From: Platanthera guangdongensis
Taxonomy: Eukaryota > Streptophyta > Magnoliopsida > Asparagales > Orchidaceae
Assembly (NCBI GenBank): GCA_039583875.1
Contig: CM077167.1
Coordinates: forward strand, 148,383,010-148,447,009
DNA: 64,000 nt
Reading direction: 5' to 3'
Part shown: in pieces, positions 34,546 to 45,641 of the stretch
Numbering within the stretch: position 1 is the first letter of the stretch
Layout of the letters: each line of letters starts with the position of its first letter
Translations under genes and position numbers: made by a program
Notes under the pieces: generated by a model
What the model was told of the DNA's origin: nothing
What the model saw: the letters and a program-made list of their open reading frames with translations, nothing else
The model's database searches: none

Positions 34546-34819
34546 GAAGTCATAACCCTTAGTCAATGATATACACCATTCATAATTTAAAAATTACAAA
34601 ATGATATAAAGCAGATTATAATCAGCAGGGTTAACATGAATATGTAAAACTTCACACATATACACATTTGCAGAACAAATAAGAAACAGACACATTTCAG
34701 AACAATCATACTATATTTATCATATATTGTTCCAATATTGTTCCTTATACATTTTCAATGGTGTACAACACTGTTTTTCACTTAAAAGTTTACAATAAGC
34801 ATCAAGTTTAATTCCTAAT

Positions 34820-37662
34820 CTATTTCTGATCAGGTTCTTTAATAACAATTCCTTTGCCAGATTTGACTTTAGCCTTGACAGCAGCAGCAGTAGGCTCAGC
34901 ATCAGCAGGCTTCTTGCCTTTTGAGTCCTTCTTCTTTTGTTCTTCAGCCTTGATTTTCTGCCTCTCAAAATAATGATAGGGCTTAGGAAAGTACTTGCTG
35001 GGCTCCACAGCTGTAGGAGGTAGCTTTCCCATCTTAGCCTTCCTTCTGTGCTGAACAATGGCTTCTTGCCTGATTTCATGCTTCCTCCATTCTGCTTCAG
35101 AGAACCACTTGTTTCTATTAGTAGTGTTGTCTTTAGCAGCTTTCCAGGCAGTTAGAATGATATTTCTAGAGGTAGGGCTCCATTGTTCAAAATCTGGCTT
35201 TAGTTCAGCTTGTTCCCTAAACCTCTTCTTTGACAACCTTGCCTCTTCTTCTTTGTCCAAAGCCTCTTGCATAGCTGCAGTAATAGGTTGAACAACCTTT
35301 TCCAGAACAACATTAGACTTGCCCTCAGTTGGGATGTACATTGTCTGCACTTCTGCATGAATCATTTCAAAATCTGGAGGTGGATAAATGACTTGAGCTA
35401 CTTCTTGTGGCTCACCTCCAAAATATGCAGGGTTCAGTCCAGATTCAGCAACTTCATTGTCATCACACAGGGGAGGATATCCAAGTGTAGCCCTGATTGA
35501 ATTTGATATCCATTTTGCATGCTCAGAACTTGCCTTGACTAACACTCTCTCCCCCTTTATGACTTCTTGAGCAACATGATCTCTTACATCATCCTTCTGG
35601 AATCAGATTTGACCATCCAAGTACCTGATTCCATCTTTAAAGTAAGGTCTAAGCTTTGTAAGTTGTTCAGAGATTGCTTTCTGGGAATCTTGTATAGCAG
35701 TTTTGACAGCAGTAATCTCAGCTTGAAAGATTTTATCAAAATCAGCCTTTGCAGCATCAGTAGATGTAGATGGTTCAGCAGACTTATTCTTTAATTCAGT
35801 GACTATAGCATTGTGGGAGACAGTTAAATTATCATTCATTCTTAACTGATTTTCCAGCACATACCCTTGCTTTAATGCTATATCATCTACTTGAGTCTTG
35901 ATCTTCTCCTGGTGAGTTGCCAAATAGACTACTGCATTCCCACCCTTGTGGAAGCAGTCAGTCATTTCTTTCTTGTTGAGATTCATCTCAAACCTTATAG
36001 ATTTTATATCTTGAGCAAGATCAAACTGTAATGATCTGTGCCCTGCATCAACATAAGCCTCTATGGCTTTCCTTTGTTCATCCATTTTGATCTGTAGTGC
36101 AATCAGTAAAGTACTATAGTCAGCAGTTGGAGCTTGCTGAACTATAGGCTGTGGGGCAATGGATTATAGGGCTTTCTTGTAGCTCTGACTTCTTCTCTTG
36201 AATACAAAGAGTTTCTTCTTTTTAGCCCTAGCACTCTCCTCATCTTCAGAGGCAGAGGTGCTTGCAATATCAACTCTATTCTTAGGGCTCTCTGGTTTTT
36301 CAGTTTGCACAGCAGGTGCTTGCTCAGTTGCCAGCCTAATAGGCTCTTCTAGAATTTCCATGTGCTCCCCCTCAGCAGCAGCAGTCTTATCTTCAGCAGC
36401 AGCAACCTTGTCCATATCAAAGTCCTCTTGATCTAGATTTAAGAATAAATCCTCCATTGTATATTCAGGTTGAGATGGAGCTGGAGACAGTTGTTGCTCT
36501 TCAATCACTGATTCAGGTACCACTCCTTGTTCAGCAGATTTGTCTTCTAAAACAACATCTGGAACTTGACTGTCTAGCTGAGTTTGCTGATGGACATCAG
36601 ACAAATTAGCATCTTCTATAATATAGTCTAAAGTTTTTAAGTCAGTGAGTACCTCTTGGATAATGATGGTGGCCTGCTCACTGTCCAGAGTAGATGGTTC
36701 TTTTACTGCTGGAAGCTCCCCCTGGCTGTGATCCCTATGGATGGGGCTAGCTTGAGGCAGCTCCCCTGGATCTCAGCTACATCTTGAGCAGCAGGGGTCT
36801 TGACTACTGTCTCCTCTTCTTGCTCATCAGGTGTGAACACCACCTGTTCTTCACTTTCAGAACTGCTTGAGGACTCTTGTGCCACAACAGCAGTTTTTCT
36901 CTTCTTCCTGGGAGGTGTGATTTTCTCAGTAACTTGCTTCTCAGGGGTAGGCATATCCTTTGACAGCACCCTTTCCCACCTAGACAAGATCCTCATATCC
37001 ATTTTTCTCATATGATTGATCTTGCTACCTGCAGCAGTGCTCATTACCTCTGGTATTGTACCAGCCAGGTAGAGACTTATAATTCTGCCCAGATTGGGCT
37101 TCTTCAGACTTTCCTTGATCTTTTCATAGATGACCATTGACCAATCTGTTTTTAGGGTGAAGATAATTCTTGTCATGATATTGAACATTGAGGCTGACAC
37201 CCTGTCATGCCCTCCAGCTTTACTGAGAATGACCTTGCCCACTATCTCGGACAGAAATTTTCCTTGACTGTTCATGCCTTTTCTGGTAAAGACAGAACCT
37301 ATCTTCATCTTAGAATCAAGACCACACCAGACCAAAGCTTCCCTGGTCTTGGATGTAGAAACTTCTTCTTCTTCTTGAGTCTTAGGTAGCTGAAGTACCT
37401 TTCTCAGACTTTTGGGTGATACCTTGACCTTGGTTCCATGCACTCTGGATTTGATTCTGTATCCAGAGTCATCCACAGTTGCTCCAGTAAGGAATTCAAG
37501 CACTTCCTTCTTCCATATCTTGGTTGGTTCTGAAACCAAGTATTCTAGTCCTGAATCGCTGACTAGGGTAACCACTGACTTGATATCTTGATCGTCATCG
37601 TCGAATGCGCCGCGCACAAGTTCATAGCCTTCGTTAACGTTCTCCTCGAGCTTGGGAGCCAT
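34820..37662 (-). pseudogene. Element E env-like ORF (Sirevirus third ORF), broken by one frameshift and two stops
   Basis: The likely start is the MAPKLEEN ATG at 37662. The upstream extension of that frame runs through the palindrome array. The first part, to about 36780, includes GYRIKSRVHGTKVKVSPKSL and FLSEIVGKVILSKAGG and resembles the plant transposon protein domain found in extra ORFs of Sireviruses and Athila. A basic PPRKKRKT run near 36900 looks like a nuclear signal. A one-base shift near 36765 moves to the frame of 36604-34820, which is then cut by TAA (36166-36164) and TGA (35605-35603). The middle has Lys/Glu-rich, likely coiled-coil sequence. I see no convincing signal peptide or membrane span, so an envelope role is not supported by sequence. 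Confidence 0.75.
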
Positions 37663-37689
37663 TAGGGTTTGGAGAATTAGTCTTGAGAA

Positions 37690-38150
37690 AAGAGAAATGT
37701 CGACACAATAGTTGTGGTCTCGAAACTTTGAAAGCGTGTCGACAATCAGAGACAGAACCCTATTTATACCTTTCTGATTTTGAAGGTGAACAGGCGCGAC
37801 AGCTAGCTTAACATGTGTCGACACAGGCAATAAGTGTCGACACTGACTTATAATGTCTCGACACACATGTGTCGACACAAGTTTAGTCAACAGATAATAT
37901 GTGTCGACACTTGGTTATGTGTCGACACAACATAACTCGACACATCGTCGAGACTTTACTTAGAAAATTCTGAGTAAAACATAAGTGTCGACACCATATT
38001 GGATGTGTCGACACCTACTTGACATGTGTCGACACTAACATTCTAAAGTGTCGACACTACATTCCTAGATGTGTCGACACGTTTTTCCTGAAGTGTCGAC
38101 ACCACTATTCTGTGTCGACATAGACTTGTCTATATGTCGACACCTTTTTA
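37690..38150 (-). promoter_or_regulatory. Internal palindrome array and TATA box upstream of the env-like ORF
   Basis: About 11 exact GTGTCGACAC copies and several variants lie at 37696-38145 between pol and the env-like start. On the minus strand a GGTATAAATAGGG TATA box (37770-37759) follows the main array and sits about 100 bp before the ATG at 37662. This repeats the array-then-TATA order of the LTR U3, so an internal promoter is the simplest reading. No transcript data are available here. Confidence 0.6.
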
Positions 38151-38176
38151 CTTAGTTAATTTTCTAGTCTGTAAAC

Positions 38177-41100
38177 TTAGTCTAAGTTTATCATACCTAG
38201 TTCAATTTTGAATCTATTGAACTTAGCTTCTTCTAGTGGCTTAGTAAACATATCAGCTACTTGTTCATCTGTTTTAACATATTCAAGTGAAATATCTTCT
38301 CTTTCTACATGTTCTCTAAGAAAGTGATATTTAATCTCAATATGTTTTGTCCTACTATGAGATACAGGGTTATTAGCTATTGAAATAGCACTTGTAGAAT
38401 CACAGAAAAGTGGAGTTATACTTACCTGAAATCCATAGTCCTCTAGCTGATGTTGAATCCACAGAAGTTGAGCACAGCAACTTCCTGCAGCCACATACTC
38501 TGACTCAACTGTGGAGATAGCCATACTAGTCTGCTTTTTGCTGCTCCATGAAATTAGTCTTCCACCTAGGAATTGACAGGTTCCAGTAGTGCTCTTTATA
38601 TCCTCTTTGCATCCTGCAAAGTCTGCATCTGAATAACCTGTTAGATCAAAGTCTCCATTCCTAGGGTACCAGAGGCCTAGATAGGGAGTGCCCTTTAGAT
38701 ATCTCAAAATTCTCTTGACTGCAGTCAAGTGAGACTCTTTGGGGCAGGCTTGATACCTGGCACAAACACATGTAGCATACATGATGTCTGGTCTAGTAGC
38801 AGTTAAGTACAATAGGGAGCCAACTATCCCTCTATACAAGGTTTCATCCACAGGTTTCCCTGCATCATCCTTGCTAAGAGACATACTTGACCCCATAGGA
38901 GTCTTCATGGTGCTGGATGAATCCATACCATACTTCCTTATGAGTTCTAGGGTGAACTTGGACTGACAAATGGACAAACCACTTTCAGTCTGTTTAACTT
39001 GGAGACCCAAGAAAAACTTCAGCTCTCCCATACTACTCATTTCAAACTGACCTTGCATAAGTTTTGCAAACTTTTTGCAAAGGCTGCTTTCAGTAGACCC
39101 AAATATAATGTCATCTACATATATTTGGACAAGTATGACTTTGCCTCTAGATTCCCTAAGGAATAGAGTCTTATCTATTTTCCCCCTTGAGAACTTGTTC
39201 TCAATGAGGAAACTAGATAGAGTTTCATACCAAGCTCTAGGAGCTTGCTTTAACCCATATAAAGCTTTCCTAAGTCTATAGACATAATGAGGTAGAGTTG
39301 GATCAACAAAACCTGAAGGCTGCTCCACATAGACTTCTTCTTTAAGATTACCATTTAAGAATGCTGACTTGACATCCATCTGGTAAACCTTGAATCCTTG
39401 ATAGGTTGCATAGGCCAAGAACATCCTTATGGCCTCCAGTCTGGCTACTGGGGCAAAGGTTTGATCAAAATCAATACCTTCTTCTTGCCTATATCCTTTT
39501 GCAACCAGTCTTGCTTTATTCTTAATGATGACCCCTTGTTCATCTAACTTATTTCTGTAGATCCACTTAGTTCCTATAACATTGTGGTCTTTAGGTTTAG
39601 GAACCAGTTCCCAAACCTTGCACCTTTTGAACTGATTAAGTTCTTCTTGCATAGCTTCAGTCCACTGTGGATCTTGTATAGCTTCTTCAAATTTCTTAGG
39701 TTCTATTTGAGACAGAAAACTAGAATATACTGCAGCATTCTGATTTCTGCTCCTTGTCTGAACTCCTTGTCTTGGATCTCCAATAATCAGCTCTACTGGA
39801 TGATCTCTTAGATGCCTGTTGGCTGGTGGCATCCTAACTTCAGGTTGAACTTCTTCAGCATCTGCATCATGCTGTACTTCTTGTACTTCTTCAGCTATTG
39901 GCACATGTAGTTCTCCCCCTGGACAACTGCTATTGCCTTCTACTTGCTGTCTTGCAGCAGGCATCTCTTCTATAGTAAGCTTGTCCAATTTCTTTGTCAA
40001 ACCTGTGGGGCTGCATACATTGCTAGACAACTCATTGTTAATAAGTTTTGTCTCATCAAAAACTACATGCACAGTCTCCTCTACAACTTGTGTAGTCAAG
40101 TTGTATACTCTATAAGCCTTACTATTGTTGCTGTACCCAACAAAAATTCCCTCTTGGGACTTGGCAGCAAACTTAGTTATGTAAGACTTCCCATTGTTAA
40201 GTATGAAGCATTTGCAACCAAAGATCCTGAAATAGGATAGATTTGGTTTCCTGCCTTTCACAACTTCATAGGGGGTCTTGTTTAGCCTTTTAGTGATGGT
40301 AGCCCTATTTATAACATGGCATGCAGTGTTAACTGCTTCAGCCCAGAAATACTCTGGCAGTGAAGTATCACTAAGTAGGGTTCTACCAGCCTCTATCAAG
40401 GTTCTATTCTTCCTCTCAGCAATGCCATTTTGCTGAGGTGTTCTAGGTGAAGAGAATTCTTGAAATATCCCAAAGTCTTCACATAGTTTTGTCATGCTTT
40501 CAGATTGAAACTCAGTACCATGGTCACTTCTAATTTTGACCACAGTACTATTTAGTTCATTCTGAATTTGCTTGACAAAGCTGTAGAAGACACTAGGTGT
40601 TTCAGATTTCTGCCTTAAGAAGAACACCCAGGAAAACCTTGAGTAGTCATCAACAACTACAAAGGTATAGACCTTCCTACCTAAGCTGTGAACTGGCATT
40701 GGACCAAAGAGATCCATATGCAAGAGGTATAAACATCTCACAGCATCTTTGTTATCTATGCTTCTAAAGGTGGATTTAGTCTGCTTGCCCTTTTGACAAG
40801 CTGAGCAAATACCATCTTTAACACACTTAACTTGAGGACCATTCCTCACTAACTCTTTGCTAAAGAGTTTGCTAATAGTCTTGTAGTTAAGATGAGCTAG
40901 CCTCTTGTGCCACTTGACACAATGAGAGACTGTCTCATCAGTTACAAGACAAACAGGAGAACCATTGTTCTCAATCATAATGTCTAGACAGTAGACATTC
41001 CTCTTTCTATATCCTGTCAAAATGATCTCTTGATCACTTGACCTCTTGATATGACAACCATTTTTAACAAATGAGATGTCATACCCTACATCACTTAACT

Positions 41101-41350
41101 GACTTATACTTATAAGATTGTGTTTCAACCCTTTAACATAAGCCACTTGAGTAATGGTAACAAGGTTTGAAGAAATGTTACCAAACCCTTTGATGATTCC
41201 TTTTTCAGAACCACCAAAGGTCACTTTAGGACCATTTTTGATTGGAATATAGTCCTTCAGTAGTCCCCTTGTTCCAGTCATATGTCTGGAACATCCACTA
41301 TCCAAGTACCATGTTGGGGTATGGCCACTTGGATTCACCTGCAAAACAAA
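38177..41350 (-). CDS. Element E Pol polyprotein (protease, integrase, reverse transcriptase, RNase H)
   Basis: The frame is open for about 1055 codons and ends at 38177. It has no ATG. It follows the gag stop TAA (41353-41351) in the same frame, so expression needs readthrough or splicing. Counting from the CAG codon after the stop region: protease WYLDSG near residue 15; GAG-pre-integrase HHCC (H146, H151, C180, C183); integrase triad D211, D274 and E310 with the normal 35-residue D-E spacing; RT with [18 protein letters not shown] and YVDDI at 742-746; RNase H with YSDADFAG at 904-911 and ESEY near 947-950; and the tail [13 protein letters not shown]. All catalytic residues are present. 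It is probably still competent. Confidence 0.95.
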   Translation of the reverse strand, partial: FVLQVNPSGHTPTWYLDSGCSRHMTGTRGLLKDYIPIKNGPKVTFGGSEKGIIKGFGNISSNLVTITQVAYVKGLKHNLISISQLSDVGYDISFVKNGCHIKRSSDQEIILTGYRKRNVYCLDIMIENNGSPVCLVTDETVSHCVKWHKRLAHLNYKTISKLFSKELVRNGPQVKCVKDGICSACQKGKQTKSTFRSIDNKDAVRCLYLLHMDLFGPMPVHSLGRKVYTFVVVDDYSRFSWVFFLRQKSETPSVFYSFVKQIQNELNSTVVKIRSDHGTEFQSESMTKLCEDFGIFQEFSSPRTPQQNGIAERKNRTLIEAGRTLLSDTSLPEYFWAEAVNTACHVINRATITKRLNKTPYEVVKGRKPNLSYFRIFGCKCFILNNGKSYITKFAAKSQEGIFVGYSNNSKAYRVYNLTTQVVEETVHVVFDETKLINNELSSNVCSPTGLTKKLDKLTIEEMPAARQQVEGNSSCPGGELHVPIAEEVQEVQHDADAEEVQPEVRMPPANRHLRDHPVELIIGDPRQGVQTRSRNQNAAVYSSFLSQIEPKKFEEAIQDPQWTEAMQEELNQFKRCKVWELVPKPKDHNVIGTKWIYRNKLDEQGVIIKNKARLVAKGYRQEEGIDFDQTFAPVARLEAIRMFLAYATYQGFKVYQMDVKSAFLNGNLKEEVYVEQPSGFVDPTLPHYVYRLRKALYGLKQAPRAWYETLSSFLIENKFSRGKIDKTLFLRESRGKVILVQIYVDDIIFGSTESSLCKKFAKLMQGQFEMSSMGELKFFLGLQVKQTESGLSICQSKFTLELIRKYGMDSSSTMKTPMGSSMSLSKDDAGKPVDETLYRGIVGSLLYLTATRPDIMYATCVCARYQACPKESHLTAVKRILRYLKGTPYLGLWYPRNGDFDLTGYSDADFAGCKEDIKSTTGTCQFLGGRLISWSSKKQTSMAISTVESEYVAAGSCCAQLLWIQHQLEDYGFQVSITPLFCDSTSAISIANNPVSHSRTKHIEIKYHFLREHVEREDISLEYVKTDEQVADMFTKPLEEAKFNRFKIELGMINLD

Positions 41351-43393
41351 TTAATGAACCTTAGAACCCAAAGTAAACTTGGGTCCTTGGTGATTGTTAG
41401 TTTGCAACATGACACAGCTACCTACTGGCTTTCCACCAGGTAGCTTGCTACTCCCTTTGGCACTTGCATTGTGCCAACAATCCAAGGCAAAGTGGCCAAC
41501 CTTGCCACAACACCAACATTCAAACTTATTGTACCTTTGCTTAGGTACAGACTTTGCTGTCTTAACTGCAGCTGACTTATTGAATGTTGGGGCCTTGCCC
41601 TTGGGCTTGGACTGATCCTGAACAGTCCTGGCAGGTTTAACAAAACCCAGTCCAGCCTTACCTTTGTGATGAGTAAAATCATCAATCAAAGGTAGAACTG
41701 ATTTAGGCTTTGAAAACTTTGCAACCAGTTCTCTCTCTTTCTGAAGATTTGTCTCCAGTTTCTTAATTTGATCATTCTTAAATGTGATAGTACCCATCTG
41801 AATCACTGTAATGTGTTTCAGCCTAGCTACCTCATTCAGTTTTTGATCAAATTGCTTCTCAAAATTTGTTGCAGCAGCTTTAAGTTCAGCAATTTCCTTT
41901 GCCTGACTTTTGGCAAGGGATTTGCTTTTCTTATAAGCCTGTAACAGCACCTTATATTCATCTATGAGCTGATGAATATCATCCTCAGACTCAGAACCAC
42001 TTCCATCATTTGATGAAGATGATTCTGATTCTGAACTAGAACAAGAAACTGAACTTAGAGTTGGACTTTGTACCTGACTAGGTTCTGGCTGCTCCAGGAT
42101 CTTGGCACTCTCTGTCAAAGCCATTAGTCCTTGGCAATGACTGTCTTCTTGTTCATAAATTGACTCCAAGATCTGTATGAAGTCTTCCTCTTCTTCTTCT
42201 GCAAATAGTCCTATGTAGGCTTCAGCCTCAGACTCAGTTTCTGAAGAAGAGATGTCTGATAAAGTCTTCTCCTTCTTAGCCACAAAAGACTTTTCTTTCT
42301 TCCCTTTGAAGTGAGTCTTTTTCTTTTCACCTGATTCCTTTCTCTTCTCAGGACAATCTGCAATAACATGTCCCTGTCTATTGCAGCAATAGCAAACAAT
42401 CTTTGAACTAGTTGCCCTGCTTGATTTTGTCCTTTTCTTGTCATACTTTGAAGACCTCTTTTTCTGATAAGAGTCTTCCTTTCCTTGAGATGTAGAAGGC
42501 CTTGACCTCCACTGTTTCTTTTTCAAAAACTTCTGAAAGTGCCTGGTGAAAGCAGCAAAGTCTTCATCACTTTCACTGCTCTTAGACTTTGTGCTTATAG
42601 ACTCATCAGACTCTGATTCAACTACTTCTGGAGGTGGAGTTGAAGACTTATTCCTGCTCTTTCTGGGAACTTCTGTCTTGGAAGCAACAGTCCTTTCTTT
42701 GTGCTCAGTCCTTGTTGACTTCTCCTCCTCTTTCCTCACTGTCAGCTGCATCTCATATGACAATAACTTGCCAAACAGTGTAGGAGGTGGAATTTCTCCC
42801 AACTTTGCCATTTCTCTTATGGCACAGATCTTGGTGTCCCAATCTTTGGTTAGGGACCTTAGGAATTTGTCATTCAGTTCATAGTTGCTGAACTCTCTTC
42901 CATAAGACATGAGTTCATTAACTATTCTATAGAACTTCTTGTAGCATTCAGTGATGCTATCTCCCTTTCCTTGCCTAAAGCTCTCATACTCTTGATTAAG
43001 CAAGGACTTCCTATCTTGCCTAACTTCTTCAGATCCTTCCATATACACTATAAGAGTGTCCCACATCTCTTTTGCTGTCTTACAGTGAATTAAGTTCTGA
43101 AAAGTGGCATCATCAATGGCACTCACTATTATGTTCTGTGCCCTCTTGTCCATGGTGGCTAGGACAATTTCATCCTTGGTCATCTCAGAGAAATCCTTTG
43201 GAGTCCTCTGATTTGCATCCAATACTGAAATCTTCATTGGCACATAAGGCCCTTCCTTTACTGTGATGTATATTCTAGGGTCAGAGGCTTCCATAAATAG
43301 CCTTACCCTCTCTTTCCAGATTCCAAAGATCTCCTTCCTGCATATGGGTAACTTCATGGAACCCAACTCTTTGTGATTCTCATAAGAACCCAT
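41351..43393 (-). CDS. Element E Gag protein
   Basis: This is a 680-codon ORF from the ATG at 43393 (MGSYENHKEL) to TAA at 41351. Residues about 25-215 form the copia-type gag core (EMWDTLIVYMEG, RKSLLNQEYESFRQ). There are two CCHC zinc knuckles, CYCCNRQGHVIADC at 334-347 and CWCCGKVGHFALDC at 626-639, with Ser/Glu-rich acidic sequence and a predicted coiled coil (about 475-565) between them. It would form the particle shell in the cytoplasm and bind genomic RNA. The long C-terminal extension is typical of Sireviruses. No lesions are seen. Confidence 0.95.
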   Translation of the reverse strand: MGSYENHKELGSMKLPICRKEIFGIWKERVRLFMEASDPRIYITVKEGPYVPMKISVLDANQRTPKDFSEMTKDEIVLATMDKRAQNIIVSAIDDATFQNLIHCKTAKEMWDTLIVYMEGSEEVRQDRKSLLNQEYESFRQGKGDSITECYKKFYRIVNELMSYGREFSNYELNDKFLRSLTKDWDTKICAIREMAKLGEIPPPTLFGKLLSYEMQLTVRKEEEKSTRTEHKERTVASKTEVPRKSRNKSSTPPPEVVESESDESISTKSKSSESDEDFAAFTRHFQKFLKKKQWRSRPSTSQGKEDSYQKKRSSKYDKKRTKSSRATSSKIVCYCCNRQGHVIADCPEKRKESGEKKKTHFKGKKEKSFVAKKEKTLSDISSSETESEAEAYIGLFAEEEEEDFIQILESIYEQEDSHCQGLMALTESAKILEQPEPSQVQSPTLSSVSCSSSESESSSSNDGSGSESEDDIHQLIDEYKVLLQAYKKSKSLAKSQAKEIAELKAAATNFEKQFDQKLNEVARLKHITVIQMGTITFKNDQIKKLETNLQKERELVAKFSKPKSVLPLIDDFTHHKGKAGLGFVKPARTVQDQSKPKGKAPTFNKSAAVKTAKSVPKQRYNKFECWCCGKVGHFALDCWHNASAKGSSKLPGGKPVGSCVMLQTNNHQGPKFTLGSKVH

Positions 43394-43509
43394 GTTTCTT
43401 GAAGTTCTTGAATTTCTTGAATCTGTTTTCTGACTTAGACTGTTTCTGCCAAACAGGATCTCCTTAGACTGTTAGTCCTTGTTTTGAGGAACCTCCCTCT
43501 GATACCACT
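43394..43509 (-). other. Element E leader and primer-binding site
   Basis: On the minus strand, two bases after the LTR end, AGTGGTATCAGAGGGAGG holds the PBS TGGTATCAGAG for initiator Met tRNA. The leader to the gag ATG is only about 116 bp. Confidence 0.85.
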
Positions 43510-45636
43510 TGTAAGATATGGTACCTAAACACCTAGAGGGGGGGGGGGTGAATAGGTGACCTAATCCTTTTTCTAACTTTGTTGGCAGTCAAACAGTTAT
43601 ATCACAGATTTCTAACAAGTCAATTTCAGCAATCAACAATAATCAAACAAACACAGATCATCCACAGCACAAACACAGCACAGCACACAGTGATTTATAG
43701 TGGTTCCCCAAGATCTGGGTACATCCACTTTTCCCCTTCACCTATCTAGCAGTGTACTAGATTCAGCCTAACTTCTCCACTGTCTCAGAACCCAAATTGG
43801 TTCCTACCTCAGGCCCAAAGCCTTACACTCAGCTTTATCCCAAAGCCTACACTCAGCCAATCAAGGCCTACACTCAGCCAACCAAGGCCTACACTCAGCC
43901 AACCAAGGCCTACACTCAGAGATCTATATCTCCTACACTCAGGCTAACAAGCCCTACCCTCAGCCTTTATAAATATAGGCTTACAACCACTCAGATCCAA
44001 TGGATCCTACAAGTTACAAATGTAATACAGATAATGACTCTACAACTCAGAATTACAGGAGGGGAGTTGAGAGATTCTTGATGAGTTCTTGGAAGAACTC
44101 AGCTGGATTCACCCTGACTTAGCTTTCTTCAAAGCTTCTTGAGTAGAACTGAATAAGGCTGAATCCTCTGCAGTTGTTCCTTGACCTCTGCCACTTAAGA
44201 TCCAGAATTGATTCTGAATCCTTCTTCTCAGCCTAGTTCCTGAGGCTGATTTCTTGGAAGGAGCCCTCTCTCTCCAACTTCTTAGATCTGCAGATGGAAT
44301 GCAAGATCTTCTTGTGTTGATACTTTGTGTACCACTTTTCTGATTACTTGAATAATCTGTACCACTTGTTAATCACTTGATCAATTCTTTCAACAACAGT
44401 TTCTGTAAACTGTGGGTGCCTATTTATAGCCCTTCTTCATGGTAACCGGCTGGTCCGGTTCATAACTGACTTCTGACATCTCTGACAGTTGCTGTAGACC
44501 GGCTGGATCGGTAGCTGTCATGTCAACCAGTCACTTCTTGAAAATCTCTAACTGTTTATAAGTGTCGAGACTTTCTGTCTTTAAGTGTCGACACTTATAG
44601 TCCAAGTGTCGACACATGTTGTATAAGTTTCGACACAAGTCTACAAGGTGTCGACACAATTCCTTGTATGTCTCGACACAGATTCTTCTGCATGTGTCGG
44701 CACTGAAATTGAGTGTCGACACAAGTACTTGATCTTCTATCTTCAACTGTATTCTTCTAAGTGTCGACACATCTCCTTTGTGTCGACACAACTTCTTGTG
44801 TTGAATCTGTCAAGTGTCGACACTGCTTCTTGGTGTCGACACATAGTCTTCTATGTTGAATCTTGCTGAGTGTCGACACAGCTCCTTGTGTCGACACACA
44901 GTCTTGTCGTTGAGACTTCAGCTGAGTGTCGACACATTCCTTTAGTGTCGACACTTGTACTTAGAATAATTTGCTGCTCTTTCTGTTCTTTGCTAAGTGT
45001 CGATACAGCTCCTTGTGTCGACACTTTCTTCCAGTGTTGAGTCTTCAGCTGTGTGTCGACACATTGTTCTGGGTGTCGACACATACTTCAAATGTTGACT
45101 CTTCTGCATAGTGTCGACACATTGTGTTGAGTGTCGACACTTACTTCAAGTGCTGACTCTTCTGCATAGTGTCGACACATTGTGTTGAGTGTCGACACTT
45201 GTACTTAGACTCTACAGACTTTTGCTGAGTGTCGACACAGCTCCAAGTGTCGACACTTTCTGGTGTAGACACAGCCTTGCTGGGTGTCGACACAGCTCCT
45301 TGTGTCGACACTTTCTGTCTGCACTTTCCTTCACTGAGTGTCGACACAGCTCCAAGTGTCGACTCTTTCTGTCTGGTGTCGACTCTGCATCCCAGGTGTC
45401 GACACAATGACTCCAAGTGTCGACACTGCTTGTCTGGGTGTCGACACAGGTTTTCTTAAGTGTTGACACTTTCCCTCTGGGTGTCGACACATGGACTTAG
45501 AAACTTTTTTGCTTCAGTTCAGTACTTTCTTAACCTGCACAAGTAACTCAAACATACATCAAATACATTATGATGTATATCATTGAGATGAGTGAGGCTT
45601 CTTCAAATCAGGTACATTTGACCAATGTACCCAACA
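43510..45636 (-). repeat. Element E 5' LTR (right copy)
   Basis: Same structure as 32407-34528: palindrome array at 44563-45491, TATA at 44428-44419. Differences from the 3' LTR are about 20 substitutions, a G-run length change near 43541 and one T-run change near 45510. Several differences fall inside palindromes and break them (44639, 44699, 45004, 45463). Confidence 0.95.
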
Positions 45637-45641
45637 ACAAC

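Larger units (their letters stand above)
32407..45636 (-). mobile_element. Element E: young Sirevirus-like (Maximus/SIRE) copia retrotransposon
   Basis: Full-length, 13.2 kb, minus strand, with a perfect 5-bp target duplication ACAAC (32402-32406 and 45637-45641). LTRs are 2122 and 2127 bp and differ at about 20 bases by hand count. Reading direction gives 5' LTR, PBS, a 680-codon gag with coiled coil, an intact pol, an env-like ORF region and 3' LTR. The large gag, the extra ORF after pol, palindromes in the LTR, repeated AGGGGGAG tracts and the LTR 3'-end motif CCTAGAGGGGGGGTGAATAG (as seen on the + strand) all fit Sireviruses. Confidence 0.95.

Noticed and set aside
36703..37890. Start of the env-like ORF at 37890
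   Set aside because: That extension runs through the palindrome array and TATA box. The ATG at 37662 follows the promoter-like region and begins ordinary protein sequence.
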